This document shows, piece after piece, positions 30,444-39,567 of a stretch of DNA of 64,000 nt. Under the pieces are notes generated by a model that worked only from the letters and a program-made list of their open reading frames with translations, ran no database searches and was not told the DNA's origin. This stretch comes from Synergistes jonesii (GTDB lineage: Bacteria > Synergistota > Synergistia > Synergistales > Synergistaceae). How positions within the stretch are numbered: the first letter of the stretch is position 1; the number at the start of each line of letters is the position of its first letter. The DNA lies in contig NZ_JMKI01000006.1 in the NCBI RefSeq assembly GCF_000712295.1, positions 62,001 to 126,000 on the forward strand. The letters run 5' to 3'. Position numbers and translations under genes: made by a program.

Positions 30444-31718
30444 TTAATATCCGGCCAGTCTGGGCAGGAACAGTGAAACCTGTGGGACGAAAGTCACGAG
30501 CAGAAGCACGGCCATAGTCGCCGCCACGAAGGGTATGGCCTCCTTGACCGTGTCCTCTATCTTCACCCCGGCTATAGGGCTGGTGACGAAGAGCGTTATC
30601 CCGAACGGCGGGGTCGCGAGCCCCACTACGAGGTTGACGCAGATGACGAGTCCGATATGTATAGGGTCGATGCCGAGCTCCCACGCTATAGGAGCGATTA
30701 TCGGCGCGAGTATGACTATCGACGCGTAGTCGTCCATGAAGCAGCCTACGACGAGCAGCACTACGTTCACGCAGAGCAGGAAGAGCCACCACGGCATCGC
30801 CGACATCGGCCCTATCAGGCTGTCTAAGACGCGCTCATTCGCAATAGCCCACGCCATCACGCTGCCGGCTCCTGAAAGTAGCAGCACGAGCCCGGTGGTG
30901 GAAGCCGCGTCGAGGAACATCTCCGGTATGTCCTTCAGCTTGACGGCCCTGTTGACGAAAAAGGCGAGGATGCCGCTGTAAAGCACCGCGACGGCCGACG
31001 CCTCCGTTATCGTGAATATCCCGCTGAAAATTCCTCCCAGGATGATCACAGGGAGCATCAGCGCCGGGAGGGCCTTCTTCGTCGCCCGCATCTTCTCTTC
31101 CCACGTCGTCCTGCGGTAAGGCTTGTAGCCGCGCTTCGCCGCGATCCTGTTCGCGATGATTATCTGAGCGCCTGAAATAAGTATGGCCGGCACGACGGCG
31201 GCCATGAAGAGCCCCGCTATCGACGTTCGCCCTACTGCCATACAGTAGAGAATCATCAGCACGCTCGGCGGCATTATCGGTCCCAAGAGCGACGCGGAGG
31301 ACATTACGCCCGCCGAGAAGGCCGGAGAATAGCCCTCCTTCTTCATCATCGGTATCAGGAATACGCCGAGCGACGCGGCGGCCGCGACCGCCAGCCCGAC
31401 TATCGAGCCCATCAGAAGGCTCGCGCCGATCGTCACCATCGCGATCGCGCCGTGGTAGCGGCCGAAGAGCGCGTTCACGAAATCAATGAGAGTTTCCAGA
31501 AGCTTGCCCTTGAGCATAAGCTGCCCGGTCAGCACGAAAAAAGGCACAGCCAGAAAAGAAAAGCTGTTCATCCCTTCGTACATTTTCTGCGCTATTACGA
31601 TGATCGGGTATCCGGCTGCCAGCATGTATGCGAGCGAACTGATGATAAGGTTATAGGCTATCGGCACTCCTATGACCATCATGCAGAGAAAACAGATTAC
31701 CAGTGTAAATAACTCCAT
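30444..31718 (-). CDS. dctM: TRAP transporter large permease (DctM-type)
   Basis: Main sodium-coupled transport subunit, 424 residues with about a dozen hydrophobic segments. Diagnostic stretches are FFVLTGQLMLKG, GASLLMGSIVGLAVAAAASLGVFLIPMMKKEGYSPAFSAGVMSSASLLGPIMPPS and NLVVGLATPPFGITLFV. CGGAGG precedes ATG 31718. It follows the OCD-like gene after 28 bases, so both are probably cotranscribed. Confidence 0.95.
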   Translation of the reverse strand: MELFTLVICFLCMMVIGVPIAYNLIISSLAYMLAAGYPIIVIAQKMYEGMNSFSFLAVPFFVLTGQLMLKGKLLETLIDFVNALFGRYHGAIAMVTIGASLLMGSIVGLAVAAAASLGVFLIPMMKKEGYSPAFSAGVMSSASLLGPIMPPSVLMILYCMAVGRTSIAGLFMAAVVPAILISGAQIIIANRIAAKRGYKPYRRTTWEEKMRATKKALPALMLPVIILGGIFSGIFTITEASAVAVLYSGILAFFVNRAVKLKDIPEMFLDAASTTGLVLLLSGAGSVMAWAIANERVLDSLIGPMSAMPWWLFLLCVNVVLLVVGCFMDDYASIVILAPIIAPIAWELGIDPIHIGLVICVNLVVGLATPPFGITLFVTSPIAGVKIEDTVKEAIPFVAATMAVLLLVTFVPQVSLFLPRLAGY

Positions 31719-31746
31719 TTAAATGCCTCCGGTGCGGCTTCAGTTT

Positions 31747-32868
31747 TTATTTTAGGTAAGGCTCGTTCCACAGCAGGAGTTTCTGTCCCACACCCTGCTT
31801 CAGCGCGCGCTGATAGAGCTCGAAGCCGCAGGCCACGTCGAAGACGGCCATGCCGCAGGCGACGAAGACGATGTTTTCCTCGTCGTTCGTCCTGCCGGGC
31901 TTTTTGCCGAGTATCACGTTGCCGATGTCGGTAGAATCTTCCAGCTTCGCGAGCTTGCCCTGATCGATCAGCGTGTATAGGGGGCCTCCGATGACCCCGG
32001 CGTAATAGCCGGCGACGTCTCCCGACGCGTAGGCCTCTTCGACGTAGGCTTCGTGAAGTTTGATGTTGTCATATACTATTTTGCTCTCCGTCCAAAGCTT
32101 GTCGTCGCCCTTCGCCGGGCCCGTCAGCATCAGCAGGACGCCCTTCTTGAGCCACGAGCTTTCGATGTGCAGTGGCTTGATGCGCGACGCCGCGACCGTC
32201 ACTATGTCCGCGTCTTTGAGCGCGTCGGGAAGCTCGGATGCGGCTTCGGCTTTGATCCCGTATTCCTTCTTTATCCATTCGGCCAGAGCCTGCGCCTTCT
32301 CTATGAAGAGGTCGTAGCAGAAGACCTTTTCAACCTGCGGAGCCTGAGTGATGAGGTGGCGGAAGCAGGACTTGTTTATCGGTCCGCAGCCCACTACGGC
32401 GACGGCTTTAGAATCCTTGCGCGCGAGATGGCGCACCGCGACGCCGGGGATCGCGCCGGTCCTCGTCGCGCTCAGCAGGTTTGCGGACATATGGCAGAGC
32501 GGCGCGCCGGTCTCTTTGTCGTTTATAAGGACTGTGAGGATGGAGCGCGGAAGCCCTCTCTTGGTATTCGCGGCGTTTGAGCCGTACCATTTGTTTCCGC
32601 AGACGTCGAAGCGCCCGCCGAGGTAGGCCGGCATAGCGAAGAACCTTCTGTCCGGCCCGGCGACCGGCATATTCGGGAAAGGCGACTCCTTGGGGAAGAT
32701 AATGCCCATGCCATGGCTGTTGTGGTTGCTGCCGCCCATCAGATAGTCACCCTTCGCAAGGAGAGTGAACACCTCCTCGCATACGTCGACCCAGCCTGGA
32801 GCGTCCATGATCCCGAGCTTTATCGTGTCCGGTTCGGACAGATAGATAAACTCGATCCTGTTATCCAT
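31747..32868 (-). CDS. Ornithine cyclodeaminase / mu-crystallin family protein
   Basis: 373 residues from ATG 32868, chosen because AAGGAGAG lies ten bases upstream; a longer frame to 32958 has no ribosome site. Family marks are GNKWYGSNAANTKRGLPRSILTVLINDKETGAPL (active-site Lys/Arg region), SATRTGAIPGVAVRHLAR, and the NAD-binding loop VAVVGCGPINKSC. Members are ornithine cyclodeaminases, ketimine reductases or amino-acid dehydrogenases. Being first in a TRAP operon suggests it acts on the imported compound or its imine. Exact reaction unknown. Confidence 0.82.
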   Translation of the reverse strand: MDNRIEFIYLSEPDTIKLGIMDAPGWVDVCEEVFTLLAKGDYLMGGSNHNSHGMGIIFPKESPFPNMPVAGPDRRFFAMPAYLGGRFDVCGNKWYGSNAANTKRGLPRSILTVLINDKETGAPLCHMSANLLSATRTGAIPGVAVRHLARKDSKAVAVVGCGPINKSCFRHLITQAPQVEKVFCYDLFIEKAQALAEWIKKEYGIKAEAASELPDALKDADIVTVAASRIKPLHIESSWLKKGVLLMLTGPAKGDDKLWTESKIVYDNIKLHEAYVEEAYASGDVAGYYAGVIGGPLYTLIDQGKLAKLEDSTDIGNVILGKKPGRTNDEENIVFVACGMAVFDVACGFELYQRALKQGVGQKLLLWNEPYLK

Positions 32869-33204
32869 TTGGCATCTCTCCTTAGACTTTATGAAAGATT
32901 TTGATTCGGCAAACGCCGAACACCGCTCATGCGGCACACAACAGAAACAGAGCCGCACGACGGTCTGTAGTCAAACTCCTAACATGCAACTCTGGCTCTG
33001 CTTCGCCTAATATAGGCACTGAACGTTTATTTTTCTATTAGATTCTTATTCTCTTTTATCAATATATTAACCGTGTAAGCACCGCAGCTTTGTAATGTAT
33101 AATGTATAATAATCGCAATAGTGAAAGCAATAACAGATTTTCCGGAGCGCGTAGGGGGGCGCTTTGAGAAACGCGGCAGGGCATTGTGCAGAGGAGTGGT
33201 TTGT
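32869..33204 (+). promoter_or_regulatory. Divergent control region between the OCD/TRAP and AraC units
   Basis: A 336-base gap without a gene. It holds an inverted repeat CAGAGCC (32948-32954) / GGCTCTG (32994-33000) and a small hairpin TTCGGC/GCCGAA in the minus leader. The tandem TATAAT pair at 33098-33110 reads towards araC but lacks a clear -35. A minus-strand candidate promoter has TTGATA (33062-33057), 16 bases, TAATAG (33040-33035). The promoter calls are tentative; AraC-family sites would be expected here. Confidence 0.4.
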
Positions 33205-34146
33205 TTGAAATCGCGCCCGATACTTGTGGACGGAACGCTTCAGGAGCTCACGGAGCACGGGAACGACAGCTTTGCGATGTCGATGGACGAGCAGCATGTG
33301 AACGCCGAAGACTTCGAGGGCGTGCTCCACTGGCATTACGAGATACAGATAACGATAGTCGTCAGCGGCTCGGTCCTTTTCAAGACGCAGGACAAGGAAT
33401 TCCTTATACACACAGGAGAGGGGATAGTCTTCAACAGCGGCTGCCTGCATGAGCCGGTCCCCGCCGAGGAGGGCGACTGCGCTTACGTATGCGTCAATTT
33501 CCATCCGAAGATAGTTTATGGCTATCCCGAAAGCCTGCTGCGGCACGCCTACGTCGATCCAGTGCTTTTTTCCGGCGAGCTGCAGGCGATCCCCCTGCGC
33601 GAAAAGCCGTGGCATATGGAGATTTGTACGATAATGAGGGAGCTGGCACGCGTCGATATGTCGCAGGCCTTCGGCTACGAGATTCGCATGTACTCGCTCG
33701 TGCTCCAGATGTGGTATCTTATAGTGCACAACAACGAAAGGCTTCTATGCAAGTCGACGCCGGTCAGCTTCTCCGAAAGGCAGCGCATAAAGGCGCTGAC
33801 CGGCTTCATCCACAACAACTATATGGATGCGATATCCTTGGCAGACATAGCGGCATCGGACCACATAAGCAAGGGGGAATGCTGCCGCATATTCAAGCGC
33901 GTGACCGGCACCACGCCCTTTTCCTATCTTGTGAGCTACAGGATACGCCAGAGCATAAAGCTGCTCGCCATGACCGATCTGAACATCTCCGAAATAGCTC
34001 AGAACGTCGGCTTCGGCTCCGGCAGCTACTTTACGGAGTGCTTCAAAAGGGAAATGAAATGCCCGCCGCTGGCCTACAGGAAGAAGCTGGAGAAGAGCCG
34101 GGGCGACTCGCCGACGTCCATCACGTTTTCGGCAAAATCATCGTAA
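33205..34146 (+). CDS. AraC-family transcriptional regulator
   Basis: 313 residues from TTG 33205, eight bases after GAGGAG; the frame extends to 33121 without a ribosome site. The N-terminal cupin part (LHWHYEIQITIVVSGSVLFKTQ...GIVFNSGCLHEP) is a probable ligand-binding domain. The C-terminal part carries two helix-turn-helix units (SLADIAASDHISKGECCRIFKRVTGTTPFSYL and NISEIAQNVGFGSGSYFTECFKREM). It stands between the minus-strand TRAP operon and the plus-strand kinase/enolase-like/LarA operon and is the obvious candidate to control both. Confidence 0.92.
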   Translation: MKSRPILVDGTLQELTEHGNDSFAMSMDEQHVNAEDFEGVLHWHYEIQITIVVSGSVLFKTQDKEFLIHTGEGIVFNSGCLHEPVPAEEGDCAYVCVNFHPKIVYGYPESLLRHAYVDPVLFSGELQAIPLREKPWHMEICTIMRELARVDMSQAFGYEIRMYSLVLQMWYLIVHNNERLLCKSTPVSFSERQRIKALTGFIHNNYMDAISLADIAASDHISKGECCRIFKRVTGTTPFSYLVSYRIRQSIKLLAMTDLNISEIAQNVGFGSGSYFTECFKREMKCPPLAYRKKLEKSRGDSPTSITFSAKSS

Positions 34147-34278
34147 TATTATCATTTTCTATCAAAATATTTATATTCGATTGACTTTTTGTCCTGCTAT
34201 ATATACTTTATCGACAGCTATATCAGATACGGCAAAGTATGTCCTTTTTTACTCTTAATTTTCTGGAGGGAATCGGCA

Positions 34279-35682
34279 ATGCGGGAGAAGATCAGAAACA
34301 AAGACGTTCTGTTGTCGCACGGCGACAGGGAATCAAGGCGCATCGTCCTCGATATCACGGAAAAAACGCTGCGGCGCCTGGATGCGAAAGAGCGCATCAA
34401 AAGTATAATGACGCTCGACGGAGACACGCTCCGCATCGGGATAAAAGAATGGGACCTTTCTAAAAAAAAGAATATCTACCTGCTCGGCGGCGGCAAGGCG
34501 TGCAACCACATGGCGATGGCCGTCGACGAAATACTCGGCGACAGGCTCACGCGCGGCGTAGCGATCGTCAAGATCGCCGAGGATACGGACGTCTTCAACA
34601 AGACCGAAGTATACGTCGGCGGGCACCCTCTGCCCAACGAGGAGGGCTACCGCGCGAGCCGCATAATGCTCGACATCGTCGACCGCGCCGGCCCCGACGA
34701 CCTCTTCATCGTAGTCATAAGCGGCGGGAGCTCGGCCCTTATGAGCTGCCCGATAGACGGCATATCGCTTGCCGACGAGATAGCGGTGACGGACGTCATG
34801 CTGAAATCCGGCGCGAATATATTCGAGATAAACGCGATCCGCCGCCACATCTCCCAGATGAACGGCGGGATGCTCGCAAAGCGCATAGAGGCCCGCGGCG
34901 CGGAGCTCATAGGCTTCGGTATAAGCGACGCCGTCGCCTCCCCGCCCACCGGCGACATAGGAGTCCCCTACGCGAAATACCGCGCTACGCCTATGGGCCC
35001 CGACCAGACTACGCTGGACGATGCGAGGCGCGTGATACGCGATTACGACGTCGCGGATAAGCTGCCGAAAAATGTCGTCGACTATCTGATGAGCGCGGGG
35101 TCGGAGCGTGAGACCCCGAAGGCCTTCCCGAACAACACATACTTCCTTATAAACACGCTGCCGGATTCGTGCCGCTACGCGAAGGAGGCGGCGGAGGAGA
35201 TGGGGCTCGAAGCCCACATCCTGACCTCCTTCCTCGAAGGGGAGGCGAGGGACGTAGGCTCCGTCTTCGCGTCGATAGCGCACGAGATTCAGAGCTACGG
35301 CAATCCCTTCAAAGCGCCGTGCGTGCTGCTCGCGTCGGGCGAAGCGACGACGAAGATACCGGACAGCGGCGTCATAACAGGACACGGCGGCCCCTCGCAG
35401 GAGGAGACGCTGAGCTTTGCGATAGCGGCGCAAAAGATGAAGGGCGCCTGCCTGCTCTCGATTGACTCCGAAGGCACGGACGGCACGACGCCGGTCGCGG
35501 GAGGAATCACAGACTCCCAGAGCTACGCCGCGGCGCAGAAAAGCGGCGCGGACGTCTACGCGGCGCTCAGGGGGCACGCTGCGTACGAGGCGCTGCTGAA
35601 GATGGGCGACGTCGTCTTCACCGGCAACACCGGCACGAATCTCTGCGACTTCAACGTGATGTACGTACCCAAGGCAGAATAG
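34279..35682 (+). CDS. Glycerate 2-kinase (GckA/MOFRL family)
   Basis: ATP-dependent D-glycerate 2-kinase family, 467 residues. ATG 34279 follows TGGAGGGA; the frame is open to 34189 but that part is unlike the family. Visible blocks are LLGGGKACNHMAMAVDEIL, VVISGGSSALMSCPIDGISLADE, EINAIRRHISQMNGGMLA and the C-terminal MOFRL segment GHGGPSQEETLSFAIAA...IDSEGTDGTTPVAGG. The product would be 2-phosphoglycerate, the normal enolase substrate, which fits an enolase homologue 30 bases downstream. A weak promoter (TTGACT 34181, TATACT 34202, 15-base spacer) precedes the gene. Confidence 0.9.
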   Translation: MREKIRNKDVLLSHGDRESRRIVLDITEKTLRRLDAKERIKSIMTLDGDTLRIGIKEWDLSKKKNIYLLGGGKACNHMAMAVDEILGDRLTRGVAIVKIAEDTDVFNKTEVYVGGHPLPNEEGYRASRIMLDIVDRAGPDDLFIVVISGGSSALMSCPIDGISLADEIAVTDVMLKSGANIFEINAIRRHISQMNGGMLAKRIEARGAELIGFGISDAVASPPTGDIGVPYAKYRATPMGPDQTTLDDARRVIRDYDVADKLPKNVVDYLMSAGSERETPKAFPNNTYFLINTLPDSCRYAKEAAEEMGLEAHILTSFLEGEARDVGSVFASIAHEIQSYGNPFKAPCVLLASGEATTKIPDSGVITGHGGPSQEETLSFAIAAQKMKGACLLSIDSEGTDGTTPVAGGITDSQSYAAAQKSGADVYAALRGHAAYEALLKMGDVVFTGNTGTNLCDFNVMYVPKAE

Positions 35683-35712
35683 TAGAATTTAGAATTCCGG
35701 AAGGAGAACGCC

Positions 35713-36984
35713 ATGTCTAAAATAACCGAAGTAAAGGCGAGGCAACTCATAGACTGTAAATGTCGCCCGATGGTTGAGGTCGACGTGATCACCGAGAAGG
35801 GCTCTTTAGGGCGCGGCAGCGCTCCTACGGGAAGCTCCGTCGGCATGTACGAATCGTTCGTGCTCAGGGACGGCGACCCGAAAGAATACGACGGGCTAAG
35901 CGTCCACAACGCCGTTCGGAACGTGAACGAGATAATCGCCCCCGCGCTGATAGGAAAAGAAGTGAAGGACCAGGCGGGGTTAGACCGGATAATGATCGAC
36001 CTCGACGGCACGTCCGACAAGCGCCGGCTCGGGGGCAACGCGATATACAGCGCCTCGATAGCCGCCTTCCGCGCAGCCGCGGAGGATGAAAAAACGCCGC
36101 TCTACGAATATATCGCGGAAGGGCCGGTCAAAAGCGTCCCCATCCCGTCGTTCAACGTGATAAACGGCGGGCGCAACCCCGGCGCGACTCAGGCCTTCAA
36201 CGAATTCATCGTCATGCCTTACAGGGCCGATTCGATATACGAGGCGGTCGAAATAGCGGTGAAAGTCTTCCAGAAGCTCGGCGGCGTGATCAAGAAACAC
36301 ACTGGCAAGGCTCCCGGCGTCGGCGGCTCCTACGGCTGGATAGCCCCGTCGGAGGACCCGGACGAGGTGCTTTCGCTGATGCAGGAAGCGATAGACGAAT
36401 GCGGCTACACCAAGAAGTGCGCCTTCGCGCTCGACTGCGCGGCGAGCGAGATGTACGACGCCGAAACGAAGAGCTATTATCTCAATGGCGGAAGAATCTC
36501 TTCCGGCGAGATGATCGGTTACATAAAGCGCCTCACCGAAAAATGGAATTTCGTCTTTATCGAGGACATGCTCGACGAAAACGATTGGGAGGGGTACGCC
36601 GCGGCGCATAAGGCGATAGACAGGACGCTGATCATCGCCGACGACCTCACCGCGAGTAACAGGGCGAGGATAGAGCGCGCCTACAACGACGGCTCGATAG
36701 ACGGCTTCATCTTAAAGCCGAACCAGGTGGGTACGATAAGCGAGGCTTTGGAGTCCCACCGATACGCCAAGGAGCGCGGCCTGCTTTCGATAACCTCTGG
36801 GCGCTCGGGCGGCGTGATCGGCGACGTCGTCATGGATATGGCGGTCGGGCTTGGCATAGGCTTCATCAAGAACGGCTGCCCACGCTCGGGCGAAAGAATC
36901 GACAAACTCAACTTCCTGATGAGGGTGGCGGATTTGAGCGAAGGCTGCCGCATGGCCGACATATCCGACCTTGTGCGTTTTTAG
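35713..36984 (+). CDS. Divergent enolase paralogue with altered active site
   Basis: 423 residues with the full enolase fold. Metal ligands are kept (Asp of ALDCAASEM, Glu of FIEDMLDENDW, Asp of ADDLTASN), as are the catalytic lysines (LKPNQVGT and FIKNGCPRSGERIDK) and the Glu of NEFIVMP. Key catalytic residues are not. GDEGG becomes GGSYG, so the general-acid Glu is gone; SHRSGE becomes SGRSGG, so the His is gone; and the His of GGEHADN is absent (GGRNPGA). It may act on another phospho-hydroxyacid or be a slow enolase. It lies between the glycerate kinase and LarA-like genes, 30 bases after the former, behind GGAAGGAG. Confidence 0.85.
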   Translation: MSKITEVKARQLIDCKCRPMVEVDVITEKGSLGRGSAPTGSSVGMYESFVLRDGDPKEYDGLSVHNAVRNVNEIIAPALIGKEVKDQAGLDRIMIDLDGTSDKRRLGGNAIYSASIAAFRAAAEDEKTPLYEYIAEGPVKSVPIPSFNVINGGRNPGATQAFNEFIVMPYRADSIYEAVEIAVKVFQKLGGVIKKHTGKAPGVGGSYGWIAPSEDPDEVLSLMQEAIDECGYTKKCAFALDCAASEMYDAETKSYYLNGGRISSGEMIGYIKRLTEKWNFVFIEDMLDENDWEGYAAAHKAIDRTLIIADDLTASNRARIERAYNDGSIDGFILKPNQVGTISEALESHRYAKERGLLSITSGRSGGVIGDVVMDMAVGLGIGFIKNGCPRSGERIDKLNFLMRVADLSEGCRMADISDLVRF

Positions 36985-37000
36985 CGGGGAGGGAACGGCG

Positions 37001-38293
37001 ATGTCCGCCGAATACGGCTTTGAAAAAAACGCCGGAGGGGCCTTCTACCGCGATGGCGTCGAGGGCGTGCTGCTGAGAGTGCCGGACGCGCTGGCCGGCG
37101 TGGAATTCATATACCCTGAAGAGCCAGAGCCTGAGGAGAGCGGCGTGCTCATCGGCCGCGCGCTGGAAACCCCGATAGGTTCTTTGCGCCTCAGCGAGCT
37201 CGCAGCCGGCAAAAAGGACGCCGTGATTCTGGTATCCGACGCGACCCGCGCCGTCGCTACGGCCGCCGTCCTTCCTTACGTGATGAAGGAGCTCGCGGCC
37301 GGCGGCATAGCGGAGGAAAACGTCCTGCTCGTCGTAGCGACGGGAGTGCACCGCGGCGCGACGGAGGAAGAGATGAAGGAAATCGCGGGCGGATATTACG
37401 GCCGCGTGCGCATAGAAAACCACGACCCCTACGACCCTGAAAAGCTCGTGACGATCGGCAGGACCTCCTTCGGCAACAGCGTCGAGCTCAACAAAAAAGT
37501 CTGCGGCGCCGCGCTGCGCGTATCGATAGGAAAAATAGAGGCGCACGAGTTCGCCGGCTTTTCTGGCGGGCGCAAGTCGGTGCTGCCCGGCGTCGCGAGC
37601 GAACGCTGCATCGTTTACAACCACAGGCCCGAAATGATACTCGACCCGCGCGCCGTCTCCGGCAACCTCGACGGCAACCCGGTGCATCTCGATATGTTGG
37701 AAACGGCGAAGGCGCTGGGGATAGACTTCTGCGTCAACACCGTGCAGAACGCGAAAGGCGCGCCCCTCGGAGTATTCGCCGGAGATATGGAAGCCGCGCA
37801 TCTGAAGGGCGTGGAATTCCTGCGCTCGCTTTTCGGAATCAAACTCGGCGGCGCCGACATATACCTCGTCACGCCGGGGCTCCCGCTGAACATCGACCTC
37901 TATCAGTCGATGAAGGCCCTGATCGCCCTTACCCCGGCGGTGAAAAGGGGCGACACGATAATTTTTTACAGCAGATGCTCCGAGGGCATAAATTCGGAGG
38001 ACATGATGTCCTCCTTCAGGGGCGCCGCCTCGCTCGAAGGCGTGCTGAAAGACGTGACGGAAAACTACCGCATACAGAAAGACCACGCGCTGCTGCTCTG
38101 CAAGCTCTATCAAAAAGGCGCGGGTGTGATAGCGCTGTCGCCGAACGTCGGCGCCGCGGACTTCTCGGCCCTTATGATGACGCCGGCGAAAAACCTCGCG
38201 GACGCCCTTGAGACGGCGATTCAAAGACATTCGTCGGGGAAACGCCCGCGCCTTGCGATAATCCCCATGCCCCAGCGCCTAGTGCTCAACTGA
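37001..38293 (+). CDS. LarA-type nickel-pincer-dependent racemase homologue
   Basis: 430 residues of the LarA/DUF2088 family (lactate racemase and related 2-hydroxyacid racemases or epimerases). The residues that in LarA hold or serve the nickel-pincer nucleotide match in spacing: H118 (ATGVHRG), H183 (EAHEFAG), K193 (SGGRKSV) and H209 (VYNHRP); K193 would carry the cofactor. ATG 37001 follows GGGGAGGG. It ends the operon with glycerate kinase and the enolase-like gene, suggesting it supplies the correct enantiomer of the hydroxyacid. The cofactor makers LarB, LarC and LarE are not in the window. Confidence 0.85.
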   Translation: MSAEYGFEKNAGGAFYRDGVEGVLLRVPDALAGVEFIYPEEPEPEESGVLIGRALETPIGSLRLSELAAGKKDAVILVSDATRAVATAAVLPYVMKELAAGGIAEENVLLVVATGVHRGATEEEMKEIAGGYYGRVRIENHDPYDPEKLVTIGRTSFGNSVELNKKVCGAALRVSIGKIEAHEFAGFSGGRKSVLPGVASERCIVYNHRPEMILDPRAVSGNLDGNPVHLDMLETAKALGIDFCVNTVQNAKGAPLGVFAGDMEAAHLKGVEFLRSLFGIKLGGADIYLVTPGLPLNIDLYQSMKALIALTPAVKRGDTIIFYSRCSEGINSEDMMSSFRGAASLEGVLKDVTENYRIQKDHALLLCKLYQKGAGVIALSPNVGAADFSALMMTPAKNLADALETAIQRHSSGKRPRLAIIPMPQRLVLN

Positions 38294-38298
38294 ACGCC

Positions 38299-38368
38299 GC
38301 CGCGGCGGCAACTTACAAAGGCAGAGGTCCGGCTACGAGCCGGCCTCTGCCTGTCCTTTGCCGCCGCG
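38299..38368 (+). terminator. Terminator after the LarA-like gene
   Basis: An inner hairpin GGCAGAGG (38320-38327) / CCTCTGCC (38344-38351), extended by CCGGCT/AGCCGG, lies within an outer CGCGGCGGCAA/TTGCCGCCGCG pair, and is followed by ATTATTTTG. It separates the catabolic operon from mreB. Confidence 0.65.
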
Positions 38369-38523
38369 ATTATTTTGCCGCGCATCTTCCCTCATATAGG
38401 GCGCGAAAGTATATCACAAATATCCCGATATGATAAAATAAATAACCGGCATAAAAGGAGATTGAATCCCGCGGCGGCGGGAGGCGAATCGAGAGGCTTG
38501 ACCAAGATTGGAGGCTGGCGGAT

Positions 38524-39567
38524 TTGTTCAGCAGAGACATTGGAATAGATTTGGGCACCGCGACCGTGCTCGTGTTCGTCAAGGGGAAAGGCGTGGTGCT
38601 GCGCGAGCCCTCAGTCGTCGCGATGGACGAAAACAGCGGGAAAATACTTTCCGTCGGAGAAGACGCGAAAATAATGATCGGAAAAACTCCCGGCAACGTG
38701 GTGGCGATACGCCCTCTGCGCGACGGTGTGATAGCCGACTACACGATGACGGAGGTAATGCTCCGCGAATTCATCAAGAAAGCCACTAGCGGCATAGAGC
38801 GCTTCGTGCGCCACCGCCTGATGATAGGGGTGCCGGCGGGGGCGACCGACGTTGAGCGCAGAGCGGTGCTTGAGGCCGCACTCGAAGTCGGGGCGAAAGA
38901 AGCCTATCTGATCGAAGAGCCGATGGCCGCCGCCATAGGCGCGAACATGCCGGTAGGCGACCCCGTCGGCAACATGGTCGTCGACATAGGCGGCGGGACG
39001 TCCGACATAGCGATAGTCTCCCTCGGCGGGCTCGTCGTTTTCGAATCGCTGCGCGTCGGCGGAGATAAATTCGACGAAGCCATCGTGCGCTACATGAGAA
39101 AGCAGTACAACTTAGCTATAGGCGAACAGACCGCCGAAGAGGCGAAAAAGCAGATCGGCGCCTGCGATCCGAAGAAAGCGTCGCAGGAAAAAGTCATGGA
39201 CATCCGCGGGCGCGACCTCGTGCAGGGGCTGCCACGCCAGGTGACGATAAGCAGCTACGACATAGCGCAGGCGATAGACGACCCCGTGAGCGGCATCATC
39301 ACGGCGATAAAGCGCGTGCTTGAAAAGACGCCGCCGGAACTCTCGGCCGACGTCATGGACCGCGGGATAATCCTCACGGGCGGCGGCGCGTATCTGCGCG
39401 GCCTCGCCGAGCTTATAATGGAAGAGACCGAGATAAACGCCGTCATCGCCGAATCGGCGGGGGAATGCGTGGCGCTCGGCACCGGCATCGCGCTCGAATC
39501 GCTCGATAAATTGAAAGAGACAGGCGCGGTCTGCCTTGCGACGAAGAGAGGCATGAAAAGCAAATAA
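38524..39567 (+). CDS. mreB: Rod-shape-determining protein MreB
   Basis: Actin-like cytoskeletal ATPase guiding cell-wall growth at the membrane, 347 residues. TTG start at 38524 behind GGAGG. The phosphate-1 loop GIDLGTATVLVFVKGKG (usual form GTANTLV), phosphate-2 VVDIGGGTSDIAIVS and adenosine motif ILTGGGAYLRGL are present. No mreC, mreD or rodA follows. Its stop overlaps the next gene by one base. A TATGATAAAAT stretch about 100 bases upstream may be its -10. Confidence 0.96.
   Translation: MFSRDIGIDLGTATVLVFVKGKGVVLREPSVVAMDENSGKILSVGEDAKIMIGKTPGNVVAIRPLRDGVIADYTMTEVMLREFIKKATSGIERFVRHRLMIGVPAGATDVERRAVLEAALEVGAKEAYLIEEPMAAAIGANMPVGDPVGNMVVDIGGGTSDIAIVSLGGLVVFESLRVGGDKFDEAIVRYMRKQYNLAIGEQTAEEAKKQIGACDPKKASQEKVMDIRGRDLVQGLPRQVTISSYDIAQAIDDPVSGIITAIKRVLEKTPPELSADVMDRGIILTGGGAYLRGLAELIMEETEINAVIAESAGECVALGTGIALESLDKLKETGAVCLATKRGMKSK

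Noticed and set aside
34333-38230. Two long frames on - (about 414 and 440 residues) opposite the kinase, enolase-like and LarA-like genes
   Set aside because: The plus-strand frames have clear family motifs and ribosome sites; the minus frames are Arg/His/Val-rich mirrors.
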